A stretch of 64,000 nt of DNA from Klebsiella ornithinolytica NBRC 105727 = ATCC 31898 (GCF_001598295.1 NZ_BCYR01000003.1:62001-126000); one strand, 5' to 3'. Positions 1 through 9,597 are shown, counted from the first letter of the stretch. The notes: generated by a model from the letters alone, not told the origin. Program-made: numbers and translations.

Positions 1-1
1 G

Positions 2-1480
2 TCTCTGGCCACGTTTATGCAGGTGCTGGATTCCACTATCGCCAACGTGGCGTTGCCGACGATTGCCGGCAACCTCGGGGTCAGCGCGGATCAGGGGACA
101 TGGGTGATCACCTCATTTGCGGTATGTAACGCTATCGCGCTGCCGCTGACCGGTTGGTTTACGCGCCGCTTCGGGCAGTTAAAGCTGTTTATTGGCTCGG
201 TGATGATGTTTACGCTGACCTCATTCCTGTGCGGATTTGCCCACAGTATGACCGAGCTGATTATCTTCCGCGCGCTACAGGGCTTTTTCGCCGGCCCTAT
301 GTTCCCGATGTGTCAGACGCTGCTGCTGGTTATCTTCCCCGCCAGTAAACGCAGTATGGCCCTGGCGCTCCTGTCGATGGTGACCGTGGTGGCGCCGATT
401 GTCGGGCCGATTACCGGCGGCTGGATAACGGACAACTACTCCTGGCCGTGGATCTTCTACATCAACGTACCGATCGGCATCTTCGCCACCATCGTCGTCT
501 GGACGCAGATGCGTGAACGGGAAGAGACCACCACCCACGCCCCCATTGATTACATCGGGATTGCGCTGCTGGTGCTTGGGGTTGGGCTGCTGCAGGTGGT
601 GCTTGATAAAGGTAACGATCTTGACTGGTTTGCCTCTTCGCAGATCGTTGTGATGTCGACGATTTCAGCCATCTCGCTGGTGTCTTTCGTTATCTGGGAG
701 CTGGGCGAGCGTCATCCGATTGTTAATCTGCGCTTGTTCAAAGATCGCAATTTTGCGATTGGTACGCTCTCGCTGACTCTGGGCTACGCGGCTTTTTTTG
801 CTATCAATATTATTCTGCCGCAGTGGCTGCAAACGCAGATGGGCTACACCGCGATCTGGGCCGGACTGGCCGCCGCGCCGATGGGGATCCTGCCGCTGAT
901 AATGACGCCGATTATTGGCCGCTACGCCAATAATTTCGACCTGCGTATTCTGGCTTCGCTCTCGTTCCTGACGATGGGGGCCTCCTGCCTTATTCGCGCG
1001 CAGTTCAATACCGATGTCGATTTCCGCACTATCGCCGAAGTGCAGCTGTTCATGGGAATCGGCGTGGCGTTTTTCTTCATGCCTATCACGACGATTGTGC
1101 TGTCAAACCTGAACGGCGCAGAAGTGGCGGAAGGCTCCGGTCTGGCGACCTTCTTCCGCGTGCTGGGCGGCTCGTTTGCGTCGTCGCTCACCACCTGGAT
1201 CTGGTCGCGGCGGGAAGTTTTCCACCATGCCAACCTGACGGAAAGCGTCTCCGCCTATAATCCCGCTGCGGTGGACTACATCGACAAGATGGGCGGAGCC
1301 ACGCAGCAGCATATGGCGCTGATTGATAAGAGCATTGAGCAGCAGGCCTACATGATGTCGACCATCGACTATTTTTGGGTGCTGGGCTGGGGCTTTATGG
1401 CGCTGATCGTGGTTATCTGGTTTGCCCGGCCGCCGTTCAGTCGTGCCGGAGCGCCGGGCGCCCCCTCGGCTGGTCACTAG
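2..1480 (+). CDS. DHA2-family MFS drug exporter, EmrB-like (5' end outside window)
   Basis: The reading frame is open from base 2 (S-L-A-T-F-M-Q-V-L-D-S) and runs to a TAG at 1480, so the true start lies upstream. About 15-20 residues of the first membrane segment are missing. The protein is an EmrB-type proton-driven exporter of the 14-TM DHA2 group. It carries the LDSTIANVALPTIAGNLG segment of TM1, the GTWVITSF stretch, the R-x-x-Q-G motif of TM4 (FRALQGFFAGP) and the P-x-x-G-P-x-x-G-G motif (APIVGPITGG) of TM5. EmrB partners normally work with a membrane-fusion protein (EmrA) encoded just upstream, which cannot be seen here. Substrates cannot be inferred. Confidence 0.9.
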   Translation, partial: SLATFMQVLDSTIANVALPTIAGNLGVSADQGTWVITSFAVCNAIALPLTGWFTRRFGQLKLFIGSVMMFTLTSFLCGFAHSMTELIIFRALQGFFAGPMFPMCQTLLLVIFPASKRSMALALLSMVTVVAPIVGPITGGWITDNYSWPWIFYINVPIGIFATIVVWTQMREREETTTHAPIDYIGIALLVLGVGLLQVVLDKGNDLDWFASSQIVVMSTISAISLVSFVIWELGERHPIVNLRLFKDRNFAIGTLSLTLGYAAFFAINIILPQWLQTQMGYTAIWAGLAAAPMGILPLIMTPIIGRYANNFDLRILASLSFLTMGASCLIRAQFNTDVDFRTIAEVQLFMGIGVAFFFMPITTIVLSNLNGAEVAEGSGLATFFRVLGGSFASSLTTWIWSRREVFHHANLTESVSAYNPAAVDYIDKMGGATQQHMALIDKSIEQQAYMMSTIDYFWVLGWGFMALIVVIWFARPPFSRAGAPGAPSAGH

Positions 1481-1483
1481 CCG

Positions 1484-1922
1484 CGGGGTGATAAAAAACG
1501 AGCCCGAGCTGCGTCTGTTAATTCGATCGTTGCCTGCTTTTTCCTCGACCGTTGTTGCTCTCCGCAGTGATGGACATTTTGGGATGAAAAGGCGTGCAGC
1601 GGGGCCCTGGACCCCGCTGAAATCGGCGAACCGAAGGCCGGAAGACAAGGGCTGGCCGCCAGGGATGGCGGCAAGAGGCGAATCGAGACAGGAGCGAGCC
1701 CCGGAACGGGCGAGCAGGTCGAGTTGAGCCGACCGCAGGCTGCAGGCCGGGAGGTGAGCGCAGTGCGCAGCACCGATTTCCGTGCGGGACCGCGGGGATT
1801 GTTAAGGGGAAGACGGTTATCTTCCCCTTAACCCGGTCACCTCGCACTGAGGCCGCATGTTCTGCCTGACGTAGGGTGAACGGAATACCTCTTAGCTCAG
1901 CGCCCGGCTTTAGCCGGCAACA
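1484..1922. other. Structured GC-rich non-coding region
   Basis: About 440 bases without a credible gene lie between the exporter and the fumarase gene. The stretch holds a chain of hairpins: AGCGGGG/CCCCGCT (1598-1618), GCCGCC/GGCGGC (1655-1672) and a perfect 13-bp stem (1801-1832). Several overlapping open frames run through it on both strands, but none has a Shine-Dalgarno site or a recognisable product. The 1590-1860 part looks like a dispersed structured repeat of enterobacteria. That identification is from memory only. Confidence 0.45.
1801..1832. repeat. Perfect 13-bp inverted repeat, 6-nt loop
   Basis: GTTAAGGGGAAGA (1801-1813) is followed after CGGTTA by its exact reverse complement (1820-1832). 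No T-run follows on either side, so it is not a classical terminator. It may stabilise the 3' end of the fumarase transcript arriving from the right, or be the terminal hairpin of a repeat element. Confidence 0.8.
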
Positions 1923-3572
1923 CTACCGCTGGGCACAGCCGTTACACTGCTTGTTCTGAATCTGCTGGAAGAAATCATTGCCTTTGTCATCCACCAGGAT
2001 GAAGGCCGGGAAATCTTCCACTTCGATTTTCCAGATAGCTTCCATCCCCAGTTCCGGATACGCCACGCACTCCAGGCTCTTAATACTCTGCTGGGCGAGT
2101 ACCGCCGCCGGGCCGCCAATGCTGCCGAGATAGAATCCGCCGTGTTTGTGACAGGCGTCGGTCACCTGCTGGCTGCGGTTGCCTTTTGCCAGCATCACCA
2201 TGCTGGCGCCGTGGGACTGCAGCAGATCAACATAGGAGTCCATGCGCCCTGCGGTGGTTGGGCCGAGTGAACCTGAGGCGTAACCTTCCGGAGTTTTCGC
2301 CGGACCGGCGTAGTAGATCGGGTGATCTTTCACGTACTGCGGCAGCGCTTCGCCGTTATCCAGCAGCTCTTTCAGCTTCGCGTGGGCGATATCGCGCGCC
2401 ACGATGATGGTGCCGTTCAGCGTCAGACGGGTGGAGACCGGATGGGCGGACAGCTGCGCCAGGATCTCGCTCATCGGCTGATTCAGATTAATGCTGACCA
2501 CCTGGCCTTCACCTTGCTCACGCAGCGCTTCCGGGATGTACTGGCCCGGATTGCTTTCCAGCTTCTCAATCCAGATACCGTGGCGGTTGATTTTGGCCTT
2601 GATATTGCGGTCAGCGGAGCAGGAGACGCCCATGCCGACCGGACAGGAGGCTCCGTGGCGCGGCAGACGCACTACGCGGATATCGTGGGCGAAGTATTTG
2701 CCGCCGAACTGGGCGCCGAGGCCGAGATTTTGCGCTTCCAGCAGCAGCTCTTGCTCCAGCTGAATATCGCGGAACGCCTGGCCGTGTTCGTTACCTTCAG
2801 TCGGCAGACCATCATAATATTTGGTCGATGCCAGCTTCACGGTTTTCAGCGTCGATTCCGCCGAGGTGCCGCCAATCACGAAAGCGATATGGTACGGCGG
2901 ACAGGCCGCGGTGCCGAGGGTGCGCATCTTCTCAACCAGGTAGTTTTTTAGTTTCGCCGGGGTAATCAGCGCTTTGGTCTCCTGATACAGATAGGTTTTG
3001 TTGGCTGAGCCGCCGCCTTTCGCCATGCACAGAAATTTGTACTCGTCGCCGTCAACGCTATAGAGATCGATCTGCGCCGGCAGGTTAGTCCCGGTGTTGA
3101 CCTCTTTGTACATATCCAGCGGAGCATTTTGCGAGTAGCGCAGGTTATCTTCGGTATAGGTGTTGTAAACGCCGCGGGCCAGCGCCGCTTCATCGCCGCC
3201 GCCGGTCCAGACGCGCTGACCTTTTTTACCCATGATGATCGCGGTACCGGTATCCTGGCAGGTCGGCAGCACGCCTTTCGCCGCAATTTCCGAATTGCGC
3301 AGGAACTGCAGGGCGACGTATTTGTCGTTTTCGCTGGCTTCCGGGTCGAGCAGGATTGACGCAACCTGCTTTTGATGGGAAACGCGCAGCATAAAGGCCG
3401 CATCGTGGAAGGCCTGCTGGGCCAGCAGGGTCAGGGCTTCAGGTTCAACCTTCAGGATCTCCTGGCCTTCAAATTCGGCCACGGAAACATGTTCTTTGCT
3501 CAGCAGATAGTATTCGGTCTCATCTTTTGCCAGCGGAAAGGCTTCCTGGTAAACAAACGGTTTAGTCGACAT
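1923..3572 (-). CDS. Class I (Fe-S) fumarate hydratase, FumA/FumB type
   Basis: The 549-residue protein matches the usual FumA/FumB length and reads almost colinearly with them (start [14 protein letters not shown]). It interconverts fumarate and malate with an oxygen-sensitive [4Fe-4S] cluster. The three expected cluster cysteines lie in [20 protein letters not shown] and GASCPVGMG. It is the second gene after the dicarboxylate transporter (stop at 3627), separated by 54 bases that hold a strong hairpin. Next to a transporter and fumarate reductase, the likely job is malate-to-fumarate conversion during anaerobic growth, the role of FumB in E. coli. Some class I fumarases also accept tartrate, so that substrate is not excluded. 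I cannot assign fumA versus fumB. Confidence 0.93.
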   Translation of the reverse strand: MSTKPFVYQEAFPLAKDETEYYLLSKEHVSVAEFEGQEILKVEPEALTLLAQQAFHDAAFMLRVSHQKQVASILLDPEASENDKYVALQFLRNSEIAAKGVLPTCQDTGTAIIMGKKGQRVWTGGGDEAALARGVYNTYTEDNLRYSQNAPLDMYKEVNTGTNLPAQIDLYSVDGDEYKFLCMAKGGGSANKTYLYQETKALITPAKLKNYLVEKMRTLGTAACPPYHIAFVIGGTSAESTLKTVKLASTKYYDGLPTEGNEHGQAFRDIQLEQELLLEAQNLGLGAQFGGKYFAHDIRVVRLPRHGASCPVGMGVSCSADRNIKAKINRHGIWIEKLESNPGQYIPEALREQGEGQVVSINLNQPMSEILAQLSAHPVSTRLTLNGTIIVARDIAHAKLKELLDNGEALPQYVKDHPIYYAGPAKTPEGYASGSLGPTTAGRMDSYVDLLQSHGASMVMLAKGNRSQQVTDACHKHGGFYLGSIGGPAAVLAQQSIKSLECVAYPELGMEAIWKIEVEDFPAFILVDDKGNDFFQQIQNKQCNGCAQR

Positions 3573-3593
3573 AGCTTTGCTCCCTAAGAGTAA

Positions 3594-3621
3594 AACCGCC
3601 GGAGGAGAGCCTCCGGCGGTT
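3594..3621 (-). terminator. Intercistronic hairpin between transporter and fumarase genes
   Basis: A perfect 12-bp stem, AACCGCCGGAGG paired with CCTCCGGCGGTT around a 4-nt loop, lies directly after the transporter stop. On the minus strand only four T's follow the stem. It probably acts as a partial terminator or mRNA-stabilising hairpin that lowers fumarase relative to transporter expression. Confidence 0.6.
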
Positions 3622-3626
3622 ATGAA

Positions 3627-5138
3627 TCAGAACATCATAGACATCCACGGATAGCCAATCAGCAGCAGGGCGGCCAGGAAGATGGCGCCGAAGATGGTGC
3701 CGAGGCGCCAGTAGTCTTTGGTTGGCAGGTAGCCGCTGCCGTAGTAAATCGGGCTTGGACCGGTACCGTACGGGGTGATGATGCCCATCACGCCGAGCGA
3801 GGTGACCATCAGCAGGACGAAGACCTGCATATTCATACCCGGAATGGTGGAGGCGATAGTCAGCATCGCCGGCAGCAGCGCGGTGGTGTGCGCGGTGGTG
3901 CTGGCGAACAGGTAGTGCAGCAGGTAGAACGCCAGCAGCAGCACGATAGTGGCGACCCCCGGGGAGATGCCGCTCATCAACGCGCCACCTTCTTTACCCA
4001 GCCAGGCGATAAAACCGGTCGAGGAGAGGCCGTCGGCCAGCGCCACCAGCGTTGCGAACCAGACAAAGGTGTTCCATGCCGCTTTATTGTTGGTGATATC
4101 GCTCCACGAAAGTACGCCGGTCCACAGCATCAGCACAATCACCAGCAGGGCGGCCAGCGCCGGTTCAATCCACTCGGCGGCGAAAATCCACATGGTCAGG
4201 GCGAAGCAGACGAACACCAGCAGCAGGATCTCATTGCGCGACAGCTTGCCCAGCTTTTCCAGCTCACGAGCGGCCCACAGCGGCACTTCGTTGTTGACTT
4301 TCACTTCCGGCGGATAGAACCAGTAAGCCAGCAGCGGCATAGCCAGAATCAGCAGGATACCCAGCGGCAGGAAGGCGATAAACCAGGTGCCCCACGAGAT
4401 ATTGATGCCAACGATGCTTTTGACCAGCGCGAGGGCCAGCAGGTTTGGCGCCAGCGCGGAGAGGAACATCGAACTGGTGATACAGGCGGCGGTAATGGCC
4501 ACCCACATCAGGTAGGAGCCGATACGACGCGCGCTGGGATCGTTTGGTTTAGAACCGTACAGCGGCGGCAGGTTGGCGATAATCGGGTAGATTGTCCCGC
4601 CGCTGCGCGCGGTATTGGACGGGGTAAACGGTGCCAGCAGCAGGTCAGCAAAGGTAATGGCATAACCCAGCGTCAGGCTGCGGCGGCCCAGATACTTCAC
4701 CAGGATCAGCGCCAGACGGCGACCAAACTGGGTTTTATCGTAGCCAGCGGCGAACATGAAGGCGCCGAAAATCAGCCAGACGGTGGAGTTACCAAAACCG
4801 CTGACCGCCCATTTAAACGAGGCGCCGGCCAGTTTGAATTTAGGGTCGGCCAGTTGCGCCGGGTTGAAGAGCAGCCACTGGCTGCACAGGGCGATGACCA
4901 CCACCCCGGTGATACCGATCACGGCGCCCGGCAGGGGTTCAAAAATCAGCCCGACAATGACGCCAACGAAGATAGCAAAGTAGTGCCAGGCATAAGGCGG
5001 TAACCCGTCAGGCACCGGCACGAAGAGTAAAAGAACTGCAACAATAATGGGCAGCGCCATCATCAGCAGGCGGTTTTTATTTGCAGCCTTGGGACTGGCG
5101 GCACCGGCAGGCGGTATGGTTGTCTGTTTCTCTTTCAT
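3627..5138 (-). CDS. DASS-family dicarboxylate/tricarboxylate transporter (CitT/TtdT-like)
   Basis: The 503-residue polytopic inner-membrane protein belongs to the divalent anion:sodium symporter family. It has the two Ser-Asn-Thr-type substrate loops expected of the family: APFTPSNTARSGG in the first half and GIITPYGTGPSP in the second. Related E. coli proteins exchange citrate or tartrate for succinate. It is the first gene of a two-gene unit with a class I fumarase and is divergent from the fumarate reductase gene. Import of malate, fumarate or tartrate in exchange for succinate is therefore the simplest reading, but substrate and mode are inferred. A perfect FNR box lies 194 bases upstream of the ATG. 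Confidence 0.88.
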   Translation of the reverse strand: MKEKQTTIPPAGAASPKAANKNRLLMMALPIIVAVLLLFVPVPDGLPPYAWHYFAIFVGVIVGLIFEPLPGAVIGITGVVVIALCSQWLLFNPAQLADPKFKLAGASFKWAVSGFGNSTVWLIFGAFMFAAGYDKTQFGRRLALILVKYLGRRSLTLGYAITFADLLLAPFTPSNTARSGGTIYPIIANLPPLYGSKPNDPSARRIGSYLMWVAITAACITSSMFLSALAPNLLALALVKSIVGINISWGTWFIAFLPLGILLILAMPLLAYWFYPPEVKVNNEVPLWAARELEKLGKLSRNEILLLVFVCFALTMWIFAAEWIEPALAALLVIVLMLWTGVLSWSDITNNKAAWNTFVWFATLVALADGLSSTGFIAWLGKEGGALMSGISPGVATIVLLLAFYLLHYLFASTTAHTTALLPAMLTIASTIPGMNMQVFVLLMVTSLGVMGIITPYGTGPSPIYYGSGYLPTKDYWRLGTIFGAIFLAALLLIGYPWMSMMF

Positions 5139-5774
5139 AATGAGTATCTGCGAGTAGTTGAAAATACGGTTGCGTCACGTCATAACCGGTGATTTTTTTA
5201 ATTTCAAAACTTTCTTTACTTATTAATCTTTGGTTTTGATGATTTTCGTGACGGTTATTTAACGCCTTTTTCTGTGCGTTAAATTTAATTTGTTGGTTAT
5301 TTATATATTGCGCTTTGTTGCTTTATTGCAATTGATCAAGATCAATAAACACGGTGTGTGAAGGTGTTTTTTTATTTTCAAAATAACCCTGACGGATGAG
5401 GTGTTTATTTGTTTAAAATATAGATAAATGTTAATGGATAATTGATTTATAAACGTTCGTTAAAACAAAATCTATCCTATCTATATGATATTGATAAGTT
5501 TTATTTTGTGTCTGGTATGTTTTGTTATTTAACAAAAGTGGCGAGTATGTTATCGGTGTTTTGCTTTGTGTGAAAATTGTATTTTTAATTAATAATACAA
5601 TGGAGGTACTGATGTTATTGGTGGTATTAAATAGTTTTTTAACTAACGTAATTGGTTTGGTAACTAAAAATAGCGCTATATTATGGGCATGACAACAGGA
5701 ATTAAGAAACACAACCAAAAACAATTCCGTCACCCAATTCTGAATTTTCAATATTTAAAATCTGGAGTGTTAAT
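5139..5774. promoter_or_regulatory. Divergent AT-rich promoter region of transporter-fumarase and fumarate reductase genes
   Basis: This 636-base gap separates two divergent units and is much more AT-rich than its surroundings. It contains a perfect FNR site (5332-5345). Runs of A/T from about 5400 to 5770 suggest H-NS-type bending or several promoters. DcuR sites are likely given dcuSR nearby, but I cannot place them. The short minus-strand open frame at 5431-5751 has AT-rich, low-complexity codons and no ribosome site, and I do not call it a gene. Confidence 0.6.
5332..5345. promoter_or_regulatory. FNR binding site
   Basis: TTGATCAAGATCAA matches the FNR consensus TTGAT-N4-ATCAA at every defined position. 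It sits in the divergent region between the transporter and fumarate reductase genes, 187 bases from the transporter ATG and 429 from the reductase ATG. It implies oxygen-dependent control of at least one of the two units. Confidence 0.85.
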
Positions 5775-8552
5775 ATGACCAGTAACCCACGTATATTGCG
5801 TCCTTTTACCTTACCGAATGGTACTGAGTTAAAAAACCGTTTGTTAATGGCACCGATGACCACCTGCACCGGCTATTTTGACGGCAGCGTCACCAGCGAA
5901 CTGGTGGAATACTATCGCGCTCGTGCCGGCAGCATTGGCACCATTATCGTTGAGTGCTGCTTTATTGATAATTACGGTCTGGCTTTCCCCGGCGCCATCG
6001 GCATCGACAATGACGAGAAAATTGCCGGTCTGGCTAAAATCGCCGACGCCATCAAAGCCGAAGGGTCAAAAGCGATTCTGCAGATCTATCACGGCGGGCG
6101 TATGGTCGATCCGCAGCTGATCGGCGGCCGTCAACCGGTGGCGCCGAGCGCGCTGGCGGCACCGCGTGAAGGTGCCGCGATGCCGCGTGAGCTGAGCGGT
6201 GAAGAAGTTGAGGGCATGATCGCCAAATTTGGCGACGGCGTACGTCGTGCCATTCTGGCCGGTTTTGATGGCGTGGAGATTCACGGCGCTAACACCTATC
6301 TTATCCAGCAGTTCTATTCCCCGAACTCCAACCAACGCGATGACCAGTGGGGCGGCAGCCGCGACAACCGCGCGCGTTTCCCGCTGGCGGTGCTGGACAT
6401 TACCCACAAAATGGCGAGCCAGTACGCCGACGATGCCTTTATTATCGGCTATCGCTTCTCCCCGGAAGAGCTGGAAGAGCCGGGTATCCGTTTTGACGAC
6501 ACCATGTACCTGCTGGAAAAACTGGCGGCGCGCGGTCTCGACTATCTGCACTTCTCCGTCGGCGCGTCACTGCGTCCGTCGATTGTTGATACCCGCGATC
6601 CGACGCCGTTGATTGAAAAATATTGTGCGCTGCGCTCTGACACCCTGGCTCAAATCCCGGTGATGGGCGTTGGCGGCGTGGTGAACGCCGCGGATGCGGA
6701 GCAGGGGCTGGATCATGGTTACGATCTGATTGCCGTGGGCCGCGCCTGCATTGCCTATCCGGACTGGGCGGCGCGGATTGCTGCGGGAGAAAATCTCGAG
6801 CTGTTTATCGATAGCACCCAGCGCGAAGCGCTGAATATCCCGGAGCCGCTGTGGCGCTTCTCGCTGGTAGAAGCCATGATCCGCGACATGAGCATGGGCG
6901 ATGCGAAGTTTAAACCCGGCCTTTTTGTGGAAACCGTTCAGGACGATGCCAACGAACTGGTCATCAACGTCAGTCTGGAAAATGACCGCATCGCCGATAT
7001 TGAACTGGCCGCCGGCCCGGTCCAGAACGTGGAGTTCACTACCAGTTTCGAAGAGATCCGCGAGCGCATTTTGACCGCCAATACGCCGCACGTGGACGCG
7101 ATTTCTGGCGCGACCAGCCAAAGTGAAGCGGTGAAAAAAGCGGTGTCGAAAGCGATGCTGAAATCAAGTAAAGCGCTGGCGCTGGAAGAGGGCGGCGCAG
7201 ACCTGACGCCGAAAAGCTATGACGTGGTGGTGGTCGGGAGCGGCGGCGCCGGCCTGGCGGCAGCCATTCAGGCGCACGATGAAGGCGCAAGCGTCCTGAT
7301 CGTAGAGAAAATGCCCACCATCGGCGGTAATACCATTAAAGCCTCTGCCGGAATGAACGCCGCGGAAACGCGCTTCCAGCGGGTAAAAGGTATTGAGGAC
7401 AGCAAAGAGCTGTTCTATCAGGAAACCTTAAAAGGCGGGCAGAATAAAAACAATCCGCAATTGCTGCGTCGGTTCGTGGAAAACGCCCCGGAGGCCATCG
7501 AATGGCTGGCGCGTCGTGGGATCATGCTGAATGACATCACCACCACCGGCGGGATGAGTATCGACCGTACTCACCGTCCGCGTGACGGATCTGCGGTTGG
7601 TGGCTATCTGATCAGCGGTCTGGTGCGCAATATCACCCGACGCGGCATCGATGTGATGCTGGATACGTCGGTGGAAGAGATCCTGATGGCTCACGGCGAA
7701 GTGAGCGGCGTACGTCTGCTGAATGATGAGCAGGAAAGCATCGAGGTGCAGACCAAAAGTATCGTCATGGCGACCGGTGGCTTCAGCGCCAATAGCGCGA
7801 TGGTGGTGAAATATCGCCCGGATCTGGCGGGTTTTGTCACCACCAACCATAAGGGGGCGACCGGCGGCGGCATTGCGCTGCTGGAACGGATTGGCGCCGG
7901 TACCGTTGATATGGGCGAAATTCAAATCCACCCGACCGTTGAGCAGAACACGTCGTATCTGATTTCTGAATCGATTCGCGGCGGCGGCGCCATTCTGGTC
8001 AATCAACGGGGTAACCGCTTCTTCAACGAAATGGAGACCCGCGATAAAGTGTCTGCGGCGATCATCGCGCTACCGGAGCATTATGCTTACATCGTCTTTG
8101 ATGAACATGTCCGGGCAAAAAACAAAGCGGCCGACGAATATATCGCCAAAGGTCTGGTGACCAGCGCCAGCTCGCCGCGCGAACTGGCGGAGAAACTGGG
8201 GATGGATTACCATGCCTTCCTCGCCACGCTGGAACGCTACAACGGGTTTGTTGAAAATCAGCGTGATGAAGAGTTCGGTCGTACCACCGCGCTGCGCGCG
8301 CCGGTTAACCAGGGGCCGTTCCATGCGATTCGCATCGCGCCGGGGGTTCACCACACTATGGGCGGTGTGACCATTAATACTGACACCGCGGTCCTGGATA
8401 CTCATCATCAGCCGATTGTCGGCGCTTATGCCGCGGGCGAAGTGGTCGGGGGTATCCACGGCGGCAACCGTATCGGCGGCAATGCCGTGGCGGATATTAT
8501 TATCTTTGGTACCCTGGCGGGCCACCAGGCGGCAAAACGCGCCAGAGGCTAA
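5775..8552 (+). CDS. Soluble NADH:fumarate reductase (OYE-like + FMN-bind + FAD domains)
   Basis: The 925-residue protein has three fused parts. Residues 1 to about 360 are an Old-Yellow-Enzyme-type TIM barrel that should take electrons from NAD(P)H. An FMN_bind domain follows, with the ApbE target D-x-x-S-G-A-T (DAISGAT, Thr near residue 447). From about residue 475 there is a flavocytochrome-type fumarate reductase FAD domain (VVVGSGGAGLAAAIQA; IRGGGAILVNQRGNRF; HHTMGGVTI). No signal peptide or haem sites are visible, so it should be cytoplasmic. The order matches the water-soluble NADH:fumarate oxidoreductase described from Klebsiella. It would regenerate NAD+ by reducing fumarate to succinate without quinones. 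ApbE is encoded 80 bases downstream. Confidence 0.93.
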   Translation: MTSNPRILRPFTLPNGTELKNRLLMAPMTTCTGYFDGSVTSELVEYYRARAGSIGTIIVECCFIDNYGLAFPGAIGIDNDEKIAGLAKIADAIKAEGSKAILQIYHGGRMVDPQLIGGRQPVAPSALAAPREGAAMPRELSGEEVEGMIAKFGDGVRRAILAGFDGVEIHGANTYLIQQFYSPNSNQRDDQWGGSRDNRARFPLAVLDITHKMASQYADDAFIIGYRFSPEELEEPGIRFDDTMYLLEKLAARGLDYLHFSVGASLRPSIVDTRDPTPLIEKYCALRSDTLAQIPVMGVGGVVNAADAEQGLDHGYDLIAVGRACIAYPDWAARIAAGENLELFIDSTQREALNIPEPLWRFSLVEAMIRDMSMGDAKFKPGLFVETVQDDANELVINVSLENDRIADIELAAGPVQNVEFTTSFEEIRERILTANTPHVDAISGATSQSEAVKKAVSKAMLKSSKALALEEGGADLTPKSYDVVVVGSGGAGLAAAIQAHDEGASVLIVEKMPTIGGNTIKASAGMNAAETRFQRVKGIEDSKELFYQETLKGGQNKNNPQLLRRFVENAPEAIEWLARRGIMLNDITTTGGMSIDRTHRPRDGSAVGGYLISGLVRNITRRGIDVMLDTSVEEILMAHGEVSGVRLLNDEQESIEVQTKSIVMATGGFSANSAMVVKYRPDLAGFVTTNHKGATGGGIALLERIGAGTVDMGEIQIHPTVEQNTSYLISESIRGGGAILVNQRGNRFFNEMETRDKVSAAIIALPEHYAYIVFDEHVRAKNKAADEYIAKGLVTSASSPRELAEKLGMDYHAFLATLERYNGFVENQRDEEFGRTTALRAPVNQGPFHAIRIAPGVHHTMGGVTINTDTAVLDTHHQPIVGAYAAGEVVGGIHGGNRIGGNAVADIIIFGTLAGHQAAKRARG

Positions 8553-8567
8553 CGCTCAGTGATAACA

Positions 8568-8585
8568 GGCCGGGTTCGCCCGGCC
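8568..8585 (+). repeat. Intercistronic hairpin between reductase gene and apbE
   Basis: GGCCGGG-TTCG-CCCGGCC forms a 7-bp GC stem with a stable tetraloop and no T-run. It lies in the 79-base gap before apbE and could set the ratio of reductase to its maturase. Confidence 0.55.
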
Positions 8586-8631
8586 GATTCCCGGCGGCGT
8601 CTGCCTGTCCGGGTGACACAGAGGAGCTTCA

Positions 8632-9597
8632 ATGATGTCTGGTATCTCTGGCGATCAACGCCTCTATAGCTACTCCGCTGTTTTGATGGGGTCTCCCATC
8701 CTGCTCAAACTGTTTTCCCACGATGAAGCCCTGGCTTCCCGCACGTTTCAACTGATTAAACGCTACGAAGACCTGTTTACCGTCAACCGCGCACACTCGG
8801 AGGTGATGGGGATTAATCATGCCGCCGGCCGCCATCCGGTCAGCGTCAGCCGCCCGGTTTATCAGCTGATCAAATGCGCGAAAGCGGCCAGCATGGTGCA
8901 GGAGAGCGCCTTTAATCTGGCGATTGGCCCGCTGGTGAAGCTATGGCGCATCGGTTTTAACGGCCACAGCGTTCCGGCGGCGGCGGATATCGCCGCGCGC
9001 TTAGCGCTGACCCGCCCGCAGGATGTGATCCTCGATGACGCCGCCGGCAGCGTTTTTCTCGCCCAGCCGGGAATGGAGATCGATCTTGGGGCGATTGCCA
9101 AAGGCTACATTGCCGACCGGGTGCGCGATGACCTGCAGCGCCAGGGCGTCGACGCGGCGCTGATTAACCTCGGCGGCAACGTGCATACCCTGGGGGCGTG
9201 GTCGATTGGGCTGAAAAAACCGTTCGCGGCCGATAATGCGCTGGTGGGAAGTATTGACGTCGTCGGCCAGTCGGTGGTGACGTCCGGCATTTACGAGCGC
9301 TATTTTGAGCAGGATGGTCGACGCTGGCACCATATTCTCGACCCGCGCACCGGCTATCCGCTTGATAACGAGCTGGAGAGCGTCACCATTATTGCCGATG
9401 ATTCGCTCGACGGCGATATCTGGACCACGTTGATCTTCGGTCTTGGGGTGGAAAAAGGCTGTGCGGCGCTGCGCCATCGCGAAGACATTGAGGCGATTTT
9501 CGTCACCAAAAATCGCGACATTATCCTCTCATCACAGCGCCGCTTTCGTTTTCACTTACTCGACGACAGCTACCGGCTTACTGACTGTACTGCTTAA
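8632..9597 (+). CDS. apbE: FAD:protein FMN transferase (ApbE/flavin transferase)
   Basis: The 321-residue protein transfers FMN from FAD to a Thr in D-x-x-(S/T)-G-A-T motifs. Family landmarks are visible: MEIDLGAIAKGYIADRV, NLGGNVHTLG, and HHILDPRTGYPL near the C-terminus. Unlike many periplasmic ApbE proteins it has no signal peptide or lipobox, which fits a cytoplasmic substrate. The obvious substrate is the FMN_bind domain of the fumarate reductase encoded just upstream on the same strand. A GAGGAG site precedes two in-frame ATG codons (8632, 8635), and either could be used. Its 3' end overlaps dcuR, which runs the other way, by 20 bases. Confidence 0.92.
   Translation: MMSGISGDQRLYSYSAVLMGSPILLKLFSHDEALASRTFQLIKRYEDLFTVNRAHSEVMGINHAAGRHPVSVSRPVYQLIKCAKAASMVQESAFNLAIGPLVKLWRIGFNGHSVPAAADIAARLALTRPQDVILDDAAGSVFLAQPGMEIDLGAIAKGYIADRVRDDLQRQGVDAALINLGGNVHTLGAWSIGLKKPFAADNALVGSIDVVGQSVVTSGIYERYFEQDGRRWHHILDPRTGYPLDNELESVTIIADDSLDGDIWTTLIFGLGVEKGCAALRHREDIEAIFVTKNRDIILSSQRRFRFHLLDDSYRLTDCTA

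Noticed and set aside
1422-1847. Several overlapping frames of 70-180 codons on both strands after the EmrB-like gene
   Set aside because: They conflict with each other, run through strong hairpins, lack ribosome sites and encode arginine/proline-rich sequence.
3888-5003. 371-codon plus-strand frame opposite the DASS transporter gene
   Set aside because: It is antisense to a well-supported membrane protein, is extremely rich in Gln/Arg/Gly as expected from reverse-reading GC-biased codons, and has no family features.
5431-5751. 106-codon minus-strand frame in the AT-rich divergent region
   Set aside because: Asn/Thr/Ile/Leu-rich low-complexity sequence is what AT-rich intergenic DNA yields, and it overlaps the expected reductase promoter.
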